Assembly: GCA_035758825.1 (NCBI GenBank)
Contig: DASTWA010000009.1
Location: forward strand, 1-64,000
Direction of reading: 5' to 3'
Source: JARIHD01 sp035758825
Lineage (GTDB): Bacteria > Patescibacteriota > Saccharimonadia > Saccharimonadales > UBA4665
DNA: 64,000 bases
A program made the translations under genes and the position numbers. This document shows positions 7,705 through 15,471 of the stretch, piece after piece (positions within the stretch are counted from its first letter, which is position 1; each line of letters begins with the position of its first letter). Below the pieces are notes generated by a model. The model had not been told where the DNA came from. It saw nothing but the letters and a program-made list of their open reading frames with translations, and did no database searches.

Positions 7705-8991
7705 ATGGACGATTATAAGGTAAAAGACATCAAGCTCGCTGACTGGGGCCGCAAGGAAATCACCCTCGCCGAAAAAGAAATGCCAGGCCTCATGGCGCTG
7801 CGCGAGGAGTACAAGGACGGCCAACCGCTCAAGGGAGCCCGCATCGCCGGCTCGCTGCACATGACCATCCAGACCGCAGTACTTATCGAAACCCTTACCG
7901 CCTTGGGCGCCGAGGTACGCTGGGCATCCTGTAACATCTTTAGCACCCAGGACCAGGCGGCAGCCGCCATAGCTGCTGCCGGCATCCCTGTATTTGCCTG
8001 GAAGGGTGAAACCGAAGAAGAATATTGGGACTGCGTCGAGCAAACCCTCAAATTCAAAGAGGGCGGCCCGAACATGCTGCTCGACGACGGTGGCGACCTG
8101 ACCGCCTGGGTCCACGACAAGCATCCTGAAATGCTCGCTGACATCAAGGGTGTTTCCGAAGAGACTACCACGGGTGTGCACCACCTTTACAAGATGCTGG
8201 AATCCGGCAAGCTCAAGTTGCCCGCCATCAACGTTAACGACTCAGTTACCAAGAGCAAGTTCGACAACAAATATGGCTGCCGCGAATCATTAGTAGACGG
8301 CATCAAGCGCGCCACTGACGTGATGCTCGCTGGTAAGGTTGCCGTAGTTGCTGGTTACGGCGACGTCGGTAAGGGCTGTGCACAGTCTCTGGACACCTAC
8401 GGCTGCCGCGTACTGGTAACCGAAATTGACCCGATCTGTGCCCTGCAGGCCATGATGGAAGGCTACGAAGTCGTGACTATGGAAGACGCTGTCAAAGAAG
8501 GCGACATCTTTGTTACTACTACCGGCTGCCGCGACATTATCACCTTAGAGCACATGAAGAACATGAAGGACACGGCCATCGTCTGCAATATCGGCCACTT
8601 TGACATCGAAATCCAGGTCGAAGCCCTGGGCAACTTCCCTGGTATCAAGAAGGAAGAAGTTAAACCTCAGGTGGACCTCTACACCTTCCCTGACGGACAT
8701 CGCATCATCTTGCTGGCCGAAGGTCGCCTGGTGAACTTGGGCTGCGCCACCGGCCACCCATCGTTCGTTATGAGCAATTCATTCTCCAACCAGGTCCTGG
8801 CCCAGATTGAACTTTGGACCAAAGAGTACGAAATCGGCGTCTACTTCCTGCCTAAGGATCTCGACGAAAAGGTCGCCAGGCTGCACGTCGAAGCCCTTGG
8901 CGGCAAGATCAGCAAGCTGACCCCCGAGCAATCCGAATACCTCAGCATCCCTCTGGAAGGTCCATTCAAGCCAGAGCATTACCGCTACTAG
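7705..8991 (+). CDS. ahcY: Adenosylhomocysteinase (SAH hydrolase)
   Basis: The 428-aa enzyme cleaves S-adenosylhomocysteine to homocysteine and adenosine. Visible landmarks are AGSLHMTIQTAVLIETL, the substrate-site D-D-G-G-D region, NVNDSVTKSKFDN (catalytic Lys/Asp), the NAD+ site VAGYGDVGKGCA, and the conserved C-terminus KPEHYRY. The length fits the short bacterial form without the ~40-residue insertion. AAAGGG lies ahead of the ATG. With the kinase upstream it forms a methyl-cycle salvage pair. A weak 6-bp hairpin (9009-9028) follows the stop. Confidence 0.97.
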   Translation: MDDYKVKDIKLADWGRKEITLAEKEMPGLMALREEYKDGQPLKGARIAGSLHMTIQTAVLIETLTALGAEVRWASCNIFSTQDQAAAAIAAAGIPVFAWKGETEEEYWDCVEQTLKFKEGGPNMLLDDGGDLTAWVHDKHPEMLADIKGVSEETTTGVHHLYKMLESGKLKLPAINVNDSVTKSKFDNKYGCRESLVDGIKRATDVMLAGKVAVVAGYGDVGKGCAQSLDTYGCRVLVTEIDPICALQAMMEGYEVVTMEDAVKEGDIFVTTTGCRDIITLEHMKNMKDTAIVCNIGHFDIEIQVEALGNFPGIKKEEVKPQVDLYTFPDGHRIILLAEGRLVNLGCATGHPSFVMSNSFSNQVLAQIELWTKEYEIGVYFLPKDLDEKVARLHVEALGGKISKLTPEQSEYLSIPLEGPFKPEHYRY

Positions 8992-9081
8992 AATGTGACG
9001 GCACTACCCGCTCCACACCTTGAGCGGTCGCACCATCCCGATCAGTCGGCACGAGGCGCCAAAATCGCAATCATCTATAAA

Positions 9082-9915
9082 CTACTGCGAAAGTACGGCA
9101 AGCCCACCAAGCCGTGCTGCAGCCCGGGGACCGTCGCGGTATGCCGTGAATTTCTTTACCAATTCACGTGTAATGCCGCGGGCGCTGCTATTACTGCGGG
9201 CAATAAAGGAGTGGACAAAATCACCTGGTCGGGTTGGCAGACCGGGTGATAATAGTTCGTAACTTCGGGCAAAACTATACGGCCGCTCAAGTGTATCTTC
9301 GGTCCGGTCGATCACCAAAGACAAAAGCAGATGCGCCAAATACCGGCGGCGGCGGGCGTCATCCGGGCTTTGGCCTGGGTCTATCGCCAAAAAGTCATCA
9401 ATCACATCCGGCCGGATATGATCCACGGGCTGCTGCATCACAAAATCTTTCATAAACTTCTGTACTACAGAAAAGGAGGCCACGCGGACCTCCTGGCTAG
9501 TATGCAGGCGCTCGATCTGCGGCTGGCGCAGATCAACGACCTTTGGATCACCAAATCGCCTGAACCGTAGCGCTTGCAAAGGGATGTAACCAGCGGCGCA
9601 TAATACGGTCGCCCTGAAGCGCTCTGTAGGATTTGCAGGAAGTTTGGGGCCATAATAAGCTGCGTGATATGCGTTATGTGTTGCACGCATCACCAACTGG
9701 ATGCGTGCATTACGCAGTGCGTCCCCACCGAACCCATCATGGACTACCTCGCGGGCCGGGTGGAAGACGTGGTTCCAGTCTGCGATAACCTGTCCCGTCC
9801 CGTGATCTGCCGCCGGAGCCTCACCATGCAAAATCGGCACTACCCGCTCATCGGGCACAATCAACAACGGCAGACCGCTTATGGGGTCTGCCGGGGTGTA
9901 TTCGCCTGTTGTCAT
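9082..9915 (-). CDS. Conserved-looking protein of unknown function (277 aa)
   Basis: The soluble protein is Arg/Pro/Ala-rich with no signal peptide, membrane helix or recognised motif. The second half is helical with a DDARRRRYLAHLLLSLVIDR segment. The frame stays open across 834 nt with base composition like its neighbours. A plausible ATG is at 9915, but no clear ribosome binding site precedes it. It converges with ahcY and is separated from ftsK by a terminator. I do not recognise a family, so no function is assigned. Confidence 0.65.
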   Translation of the reverse strand: MTTGEYTPADPISGLPLLIVPDERVVPILHGEAPAADHGTGQVIADWNHVFHPAREVVHDGFGGDALRNARIQLVMRATHNAYHAAYYGPKLPANPTERFRATVLCAAGYIPLQALRFRRFGDPKVVDLRQPQIERLHTSQEVRVASFSVVQKFMKDFVMQQPVDHIRPDVIDDFLAIDPGQSPDDARRRRYLAHLLLSLVIDRTEDTLERPYSFARSYELLSPGLPTRPGDFVHSFIARSNSSARGITRELVKKFTAYRDGPRAAARLGGLAVLSQ

Positions 9916-9977
9916 CTTTTTGTTCGTTCACCTGCTTACGCTTATGGTAAACAATGGTAGATAGCGAACAATATGAG

Positions 9978-10001
9978 AAAAATCACATCTTAGATGATTT
10001 T
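9978..10001 (-). terminator. Terminator after ftsK
   Basis: On the minus strand AAAATCATC pairs with GATGTGATTTT across a 3-nt loop with a 2-nt bulge, followed by a T-run (TTTTTCTC). It lies 30 nt after the ftsK stop. Confidence 0.55.
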
Positions 10002-10030
10002 GGCCACCGCTCCAAGAGGAAGCGTTGCAG

Positions 10031-12211
10031 CTAGAGCTGAACTCGTTCCGGGGCAGCCTCGGTATCGCCGGCTCCGCCAAGTACTTCGTCGAGCGAGTTC
10101 ACCAGCACCTCACGCGGCCTTGCGCCGTCTGCCGGGCCCACAATACCCTGCTCTTCCATGGTTTCGATTAGACGTGCTGCCCGGCCATAGCCGATACGCA
10201 AACGACGCTGCAGCAAGCTCGTACTTGCCTTTCGGCCTTCGATGACGACCTGTACGGCGTCGCGCCACATATCGTCATCCGCATCGTTGCCGCCGACGTC
10301 GGCAACCACACCGCCCTTGCCATTCAGCTGAACTGGCTGGCTAATGATCTCGTCGTCGTATTCTGGCGGTCGCTGCATTCGAATAAAGTCAGTAACCTTA
10401 CCCGTTTCCTCATCGCTAATAAACGCGCCCTGGACACGCTTTGGTTTGGGCATATCGCTCGTTAGGAGCAGCATGTCACCCATACCCAGGAGTTTCTCGG
10501 CTCCCATTTGGTCGATAATCGTACGGGAGTCGACCTGGCTTGCCACTGTAAAGGCGATGCGGGCTGGCACGTTGGCCTTAATCAGGCCGGTAATGACGTC
10601 TACGGACGGACGCTGGGTAGCAAGCACCAGATGGATACCGGCGGCACGGGCCTTCTGGGCTAACCTAACGATCAGGGCTTCGACGTCACGAGCCGCCATC
10701 ATCATAAGGTCGGCCAGCTCATCGATCACGATAACGATGTACGGCATGCCCTCTTCTTTTTTGAGATTGTTGTACTCGGCGATATTCCGCTTGCCGACTT
10801 CGGCCATAGTGCGCAAACGGCGCTCCATTTCGGCTACCGCCCATTTGAGGGCACTAATACACTTCTCGGGCTCGTTAATAACCGGCGTGAGCAAGTGCGG
10901 GATGTCATTATATGGCGTTAGCTCGACCTGCTTGGGGTCGACCAGAATCAATTTGAGGTCACTAGGACTATTGCGGTACAAGAGGCTCGTCAAAATGGCG
11001 TTTATCATTACCGACTTACCCGAACCGGTCTGGCCAGCCACCAGTAAGTGGGGCATCTTTGCCAAATCAGCGACGACTGGCTTACCAGAAATGTCTTTAC
11101 CGATGGCGAAGCCCAATGGGCCCTTGAGGTCCGACCAATCCCTGGCCTGGACGATTGAACTCAGGCGGACGATAGCAGATTTCACGTTGGGCACTTCGAT
11201 ACCAACAGCACGTTTGCCGGGGATAGGCGCCTCAATACGGATGGCGTGCGCAGCCAAGTCGAGCGCCAAGTTGTTCTCTAGGGCCGTAATCTTGGTCAGC
11301 TTAACGCCGGTTGGCGGCTTCATGGTGTACTGCGTAACACGAGGGCCTACATTGGCGCCCTCCATCTCAACATCAATATTAAAGTTAGCAAAAGTATCAC
11401 GGATAGCCTGGGCGTTGCCGTTCACGTCGCCTGCATCAGCCTTGTCTTGCTTCTGGTCCAAGAGGTTGACGTCCGGGAACTTCCAATTGGGGTCGCTGGC
11501 TATGGTAAGTGCTTCCTGGCTGTCGGTTGGAGCAACTTTCTCGGCCGAGTTCTTTAGGGAACTCAAACGGAGCGGTTTGTCGCGCAGGCCCTGGCTATGT
11601 TCAACAGGTACGCCCTCATTGAGCTTAAAGCCGCTTGACTCAGCCTTGGCCTTTAGCTGACGCAAATCGGTGTCTTCTGACTTTGGCCGGGTAAATAGCT
11701 TGATCAGGTTCTTTAGCACCAGCGGAGAAATGCTGAGCGCAAAGAACACCGACAGAGTAATGAATACAATAAACATGATAGATGCCGGGAACTTGTCGAG
11801 CGCGCTGAGGGCCATGCCACCGAACAGCTGCCCTACTGCCCCGCCGTGACCGTCACTGAACGAGCCGTTTGTTTGCTTGACCGCCGACATCGTAAAAAAC
11901 CAGCTGGCCGTAAAAATTGCGATAGCAATCGTACTCGCCAGCCGGGCGATCGGCATGCGATGGTTCTCGGCGTTAAACTTATAAACACCCCAGTACACAA
12001 GGATCGCGGGCAACAAGTAAGCCGCCCAACCGAATGTAGCATATGCGCCGTTAAACAAAGTCTTGGGCAGTGGGCCACCGGTTCCGAAGCCGCCAAGGAG
12101 GATGAAGAGTGCGAGCACAAAAAGGAGCACTGCTCCGGTTAGGAGCCAGAATGGGGATAGTTCCCTTGGCTCTGGTGCGGCCTTCTTGCGTGTTTGTTTT
12201 CTCTTTGCCAT
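10031..12211 (-). CDS. ftsK: FtsK/SpoIIIE DNA translocase
   Basis: The 726-aa protein has four N-terminal membrane helices (residues ~20-180), a short linker, the RecA-like motor with Walker A (AGQTGSGKSV) and Walker B (IVIVIDELADLM), and a C-terminal winged-helix gamma domain (STSLLQRRLRIGYGRAARLI). The gamma domain reads DNA polarity sequences. It pumps chromosome DNA through the division septum. The linker is much shorter than in E. coli FtsK, as in SpoIIIE/SftA-like forms. No ribosome binding site precedes the ATG. A consensus promoter lies ~80 nt upstream. Confidence 0.96.
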   Translation of the reverse strand: MAKRKQTRKKAAPEPRELSPFWLLTGAVLLFVLALFILLGGFGTGGPLPKTLFNGAYATFGWAAYLLPAILVYWGVYKFNAENHRMPIARLASTIAIAIFTASWFFTMSAVKQTNGSFSDGHGGAVGQLFGGMALSALDKFPASIMFIVFITLSVFFALSISPLVLKNLIKLFTRPKSEDTDLRQLKAKAESSGFKLNEGVPVEHSQGLRDKPLRLSSLKNSAEKVAPTDSQEALTIASDPNWKFPDVNLLDQKQDKADAGDVNGNAQAIRDTFANFNIDVEMEGANVGPRVTQYTMKPPTGVKLTKITALENNLALDLAAHAIRIEAPIPGKRAVGIEVPNVKSAIVRLSSIVQARDWSDLKGPLGFAIGKDISGKPVVADLAKMPHLLVAGQTGSGKSVMINAILTSLLYRNSPSDLKLILVDPKQVELTPYNDIPHLLTPVINEPEKCISALKWAVAEMERRLRTMAEVGKRNIAEYNNLKKEEGMPYIVIVIDELADLMMMAARDVEALIVRLAQKARAAGIHLVLATQRPSVDVITGLIKANVPARIAFTVASQVDSRTIIDQMGAEKLLGMGDMLLLTSDMPKPKRVQGAFISDEETGKVTDFIRMQRPPEYDDEIISQPVQLNGKGGVVADVGGNDADDDMWRDAVQVVIEGRKASTSLLQRRLRIGYGRAARLIETMEEQGIVGPADGARPREVLVNSLDEVLGGAGDTEAAPERVQL

Positions 12212-12244
12212 AACGGTTTTAGTTTAGCACGTTTTGTAAGGAGG

Positions 12245-12321
12245 TTACATCTGTTAGAGTAAGAATTTTACAGATGAACATTTACAGATGTAATTATAGC
12301 AAAATTTACAACTATTGTCAA
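12245..12321 (-). promoter_or_regulatory. Consensus ftsK promoter with CATCTGT repeat cluster
   Basis: On the minus strand TTGACA (12321-12316), a 17-nt spacer and TATAAT (12298-12293) form a near-perfect sigma-70 promoter. From the -10 downstream there are two direct copies of CATCTGTAAA 14 nt apart (12281-12290 and 12267-12276 on the plus strand) and one inverted copy (12245-12254). The outer pair forms a 10-bp inverted repeat (TTACATCTGT / ACAGATGTAA). The arrangement looks like an operator around the transcription start. Confidence 0.65.
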
Positions 12322-12361
12322 TCTAAGCATTAGCATGTTTTGCCCCTTCGAGCGCTCAAAC

Positions 12362-12499
12362 TAATAAAAATAGACCCTTGGTTTTGACTATTTTGGTCAT
12401 TGCCATTTGGGTCTATTTTAGATGTTTGGTAAGAACTTATTTTGAGTTCTTATGGGTCTTTGGCCTTTGAAACAACTTTGTTTTTGTTTTCTTTAGCCT
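12362..12499 (-). ncRNA. Candidate small RNA between rnj and ftsK
   Basis: A full promoter (TTGACA at 12534-12529, 17-nt spacer, TATAGT at 12511-12506) lies just past the rnj stop. About 140 nt later there is a terminator-like hairpin: an 11-bp stem (12409-12419 with 12367-12377) followed by TTTTTATT. Between them is a second hairpin with an 8-bp stem (12445-12452 with 12430-12437). Both hairpins present the same 7-nt loop, CAAAATA. No convincing open frame with a ribosome binding site lies inside. It matches no RNA family I recognise (not 6S, SRP, tmRNA or RNase P by eye). Confidence 0.6.
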
Positions 12500-12548
12500 A
12501 TGTACACTATACCAAACATTAGCGTTTTTGTCAATATGCTTACACAAA

Positions 12549-14624
12549 TTAGTCGGTGCGGGCGTCTTGGCCAAGCAAGCGGGCGCGCATTTCCTGGAAG
12601 CGGCGCTCCTGATCCTGAGCCATTTCTTCGCCGGTCTTGGTGCGACCACCGGCGGCCACCTTCACATCTTTGATTCCGCCACCACCGATGACGTTCACCA
12701 CCGGGATGACGATCGGGCTGCGTTGGGTCTGGTCAAACAAAAAGTGTGTGACGTGGTCTTTGAGCTCGGCCTTGAAGCGATCCAGGTCAACACGCTTAAA
12801 GCGCTGCTGCACCGCCCTGCGAAGCTCTTGACGCAAATTGTTCATAAGCTCTTCGTTGTCGCGCATATAGATGAATCCGCGGCTGATAATATCGGGGCTA
12901 GTCAGCAGGTTGCCGTTCTTTTTATCGACAGTTAAGACAACAGCCACCAGGCCTTCTTCGGCCAGCAGGACGCGGTCCTTGACTACGACATTGCTGACAA
13001 CGGCACCAGTTTGGTCGACCAGGACGGTGCCATGAGGGACTTCACCAGCGATCTCTATGCTGTCCTTGGTCAGAGCGATAACCTGGCCATTCAGGACGTT
13101 AACGCAATTCTTGCGGGGTATGCCCTGCTCGACAGCCACATCAATGTGGCGCTGCTTAACGCGATATGCGCCGTAGATCGGGATAAAGAACTTAGGGCGG
13201 GTAAGCTGGATCATCTCGGCATACTCATCGCGTGAAGCGTGACCCGATACGTGCAATGGGCCGACGCCATCAAGTTCGTGGTTGCGGTGCTCAAAGACGT
13301 GCACGCCCTTTTGAGCCAAACCGTCGACCATGGTGCCAATGAGGGCGTCGTTGCCTGATTCTGGGATTGGGGTGGAACTTAGGATAACAGTATCCTGCTC
13401 CTTGAGCTTGATGTGCTTGTGGTCGCCGCTGGCCATGCGCTGCAAAGCGGAGCTTGGTTCGCCCTGGCTACCGGTGCATACGACAACGATTTGCTCGTCC
13501 TTCATGGACGGCACATTGGCGATTGGCACGAAAGTCCCCTTTGGAATGCGCACAAAACCGTGCCGGACTGCCATTTCGAGTGTAGAAACCATGCTTCGTC
13601 CGTCCATGGCGACCTTGCGGCCGTGGTGGACGGCGGCATTGATGATCATCTGGACACGGTTCATGTTGGTTGAAAACAGCCCAATGAAGATACGGCCTGG
13701 AGCTTGCTGCATAATGTCGATAAAGCTCTGCTCAATGGTGCTTTCGGATGGGGTGCGGCCCATGCGTTCGACAGTGGTGCTTTCGGAAAGCAAGGCCAGG
13801 ACGCCTTCGTCGCCTAGCTCGCGCAGGCGGTCGTAGTCGCTGCGCTCGTGGTCAAGCGGATTGGGGTCGAAACGGAAGTCACCGGTGTTGATCAACCGGC
13901 CAACTGGGGTGTCAAGTACGATACAAGTACTGCCCGGGATGGAGTGCGTAATGCGCACCAGTTCCACAAAGAACTCACCGATCTTCAGTCGTTCGTGGGT
14001 GTCTTCGTTCATGGTGACAGTCTTTAGCTCGAAGCCGTCAGGCATTGGCAGGCCGAAGTTCTCGAAGATTTCTTCTACGCGGCCGATGGTAAATTTGGAA
14101 CCGTAAATCGGCGCCGGGAATTTGGGTACGATGTGCGGCAGACCACCGATGTGGTCGAGGTGTCCGTGGGTAATAACATAGCCGCGCAGCTTGTGGCGGA
14201 TACTTTCCATGTAGGTGGTGTCGGCAATGCCGTAGTTTATGCCGGGCAGGTCCACACCTAGGTCGTTACCACAGTCCATGACCACGGCGTCGTTTTGGTA
14301 CTCGACGAGAAGCATGTTCTTGGAACCACCACCGTCCATACCGCCCAGGCCGATAAGTTTGAGGCGGGGGCTGTCGTCGATAAAGTTAGCCCGGCGCTTG
14401 GCCTCGGTTGCCTGCATCGGCTGTGCTGCGGCGTACTGGTTGGCGATCTTTTGGGCGTCAGCCTGTGAACGCTTCTGGGCGCGCACAGCCGCACCGCGGG
14501 ACACCGACGCTGCCATTGGTTTTAGTTGTTGGTTTCTACCGTTTGCGCGGTTTCCACTGCCTTGTCCGCCGCGCGGGGCTCTAGGGCGTTGGTTCTTTTG
14601 ATTGTTTTTTGGTTCGTTATCCAT
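12549..14624 (-). CDS. rnj: Ribonuclease J
   Basis: The 691-aa metallo-beta-lactamase/beta-CASP nuclease carries THGHLDHIGG (metal ligands), GDFRFD, and the beta-CASP and C-terminal domains (ISRGFIYMRDNEEL). RNase J combines 5'-3' exonuclease and endonuclease activity in mRNA decay and rRNA maturation. An N-terminal extension of ~85 residues, rich in Asn, Gln, Arg and Gly, precedes the catalytic core and may be an RNA-binding or partner-binding tail. AAAGGA lies 10 nt before the ATG. It is the last gene of the rpsO-pnp-udg-rnj stretch, placing several RNA-decay enzymes together. Confidence 0.95.
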   Translation of the reverse strand: MDNEPKNNQKNQRPRAPRGGQGSGNRANGRNQQLKPMAASVSRGAAVRAQKRSQADAQKIANQYAAAQPMQATEAKRRANFIDDSPRLKLIGLGGMDGGGSKNMLLVEYQNDAVVMDCGNDLGVDLPGINYGIADTTYMESIRHKLRGYVITHGHLDHIGGLPHIVPKFPAPIYGSKFTIGRVEEIFENFGLPMPDGFELKTVTMNEDTHERLKIGEFFVELVRITHSIPGSTCIVLDTPVGRLINTGDFRFDPNPLDHERSDYDRLRELGDEGVLALLSESTTVERMGRTPSESTIEQSFIDIMQQAPGRIFIGLFSTNMNRVQMIINAAVHHGRKVAMDGRSMVSTLEMAVRHGFVRIPKGTFVPIANVPSMKDEQIVVVCTGSQGEPSSALQRMASGDHKHIKLKEQDTVILSSTPIPESGNDALIGTMVDGLAQKGVHVFEHRNHELDGVGPLHVSGHASRDEYAEMIQLTRPKFFIPIYGAYRVKQRHIDVAVEQGIPRKNCVNVLNGQVIALTKDSIEIAGEVPHGTVLVDQTGAVVSNVVVKDRVLLAEEGLVAVVLTVDKKNGNLLTSPDIISRGFIYMRDNEELMNNLRQELRRAVQQRFKRVDLDRFKAELKDHVTHFLFDQTQRSPIVIPVVNVIGGGGIKDVKVAAGGRTKTGEEMAQDQERRFQEMRARLLGQDARTD

Positions 14625-14645
14625 TATTAGATTCCTTTTGATTGC

Positions 14646-15263
14646 TTATTTAGTAATTTGTTTGAGGGCGCCCGGGATTCCTGAAAAATCATCCATGAGG
14701 GTTTGACGCAGCCCTCTGTTATATATGGCTGCCGCAGGGTGAAAGAGCGGCAAAATGGCAAACTCGACAGTTGTGCCAGGTTTGAGCACCGAAGGTAATG
14801 TTACCTTTTGGAACTCACCGTGGACCTTAGAAATCTGCAAGTCCGGCAAGAAGCAATTCATGCTGTGACGACCGAGGGTTGCGACAAGCTTTGGATTAAT
14901 TACTTCCAGCTGGGCCTGCATATAGGGCCAAGAGGCCGCTTTTTCTTCAGGTAACGGATCACGGTTCTGGGGTGGCCGATACTTGATGATACTTGTAATG
15001 TACACGTCTTCACGCCGGAGTCCAATGTGCTCTAGTAATTCGTTCAGGAACTTTCCAGCCGCACCGACGAACGGTAAACCGGTCAAGTCTTCATTCTTGC
15101 CTGGCGCTTCACCAATGAAGACGATTTCGGCGTTTGGGCTGCCATCACCAAACACCATGTTCGTGGCCGTCTTGGCCAGATTGGGACAGATATTTTGTTT
15201 GATCATATCTGCCTTGATCTGGTCGAGCTGAGCTTGTTTGTCACCCAGGCTCGGAGCAATCAT
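14646..15263 (-). CDS. Family-4 uracil-DNA glycosylase lacking Fe-S ligands
   Basis: The 205-aa protein has the UDG family-4 motifs: FIGEAPGKNED (active-site motif 1), GLPFVGAAGKFLNELL, IIKYRPPQNR and the C-terminal H-P motif LFHPAAAIYN. It should remove uracil from deaminated DNA. Family-4 enzymes normally hold a 4Fe-4S cluster with four cysteines. Here only C26 remains, while the other ligand positions read Q23, Y95 and S111. The fold may be stabilised differently, or activity changed. It starts 1 nt after the stop of the small two-helix protein. Confidence 0.9.
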   Translation of the reverse strand: MIAPSLGDKQAQLDQIKADMIKQNICPNLAKTATNMVFGDGSPNAEIVFIGEAPGKNEDLTGLPFVGAAGKFLNELLEHIGLRREDVYITSIIKYRPPQNRDPLPEEKAASWPYMQAQLEVINPKLVATLGRHSMNCFLPDLQISKVHGEFQKVTLPSVLKPGTTVEFAILPLFHPAAAIYNRGLRQTLMDDFSGIPGALKQITK

Positions 15264-15264
15264 C

Positions 15265-15471
15265 TTACTTCTTGCTCCTAGCCTGGTAAAACTGAACTAT
15301 ATTTTTAATTCCCAGGCCAAGCAGGATGGCTGCGATACCGTATTCCAGCCAGCTCCCTGTGTCAATCGCACGGGAAGCTGCCAGGCAAGCCAGCCCGAAG
15401 GCTACTCCCGCCAACACGAGACTGGCGATTGGCGGGAGCTGTATGCGCTTGCTACTTACTGGCTTTTCCAT
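15265..15471 (-). CDS. Small two-helix membrane protein
   Basis: This 68-aa protein has two predicted transmembrane helices (PPIASLVLAGVAFGLACLAA and WLEYGIAAILLGLGIKNIV) and a basic C-terminal tail. Its start overlaps the 3' end of pnp by 20 nt, and its stop is immediately followed by the glycosylase start, so it is an internal operon gene. No family was recognised. Confidence 0.7.
   Translation of the reverse strand: MEKPVSSKRIQLPPIASLVLAGVAFGLACLAASRAIDTGSWLEYGIAAILLGLGIKNIVQFYQARSKK

Noticed and set aside
10344..11660. 438-codon plus-strand open frame
   Set aside because: It lies wholly antisense to the motor region of ftsK and has no motif or ribosome binding site; it is a shadow caused by codon bias.
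12275..12331. Possible 18-codon peptide near an AAGGAGGT-like sequence
   Set aside because: The purine-rich sequence lies ~28 nt from the ATG and belongs to the opposite-strand ftsK leader; nothing supports translation.
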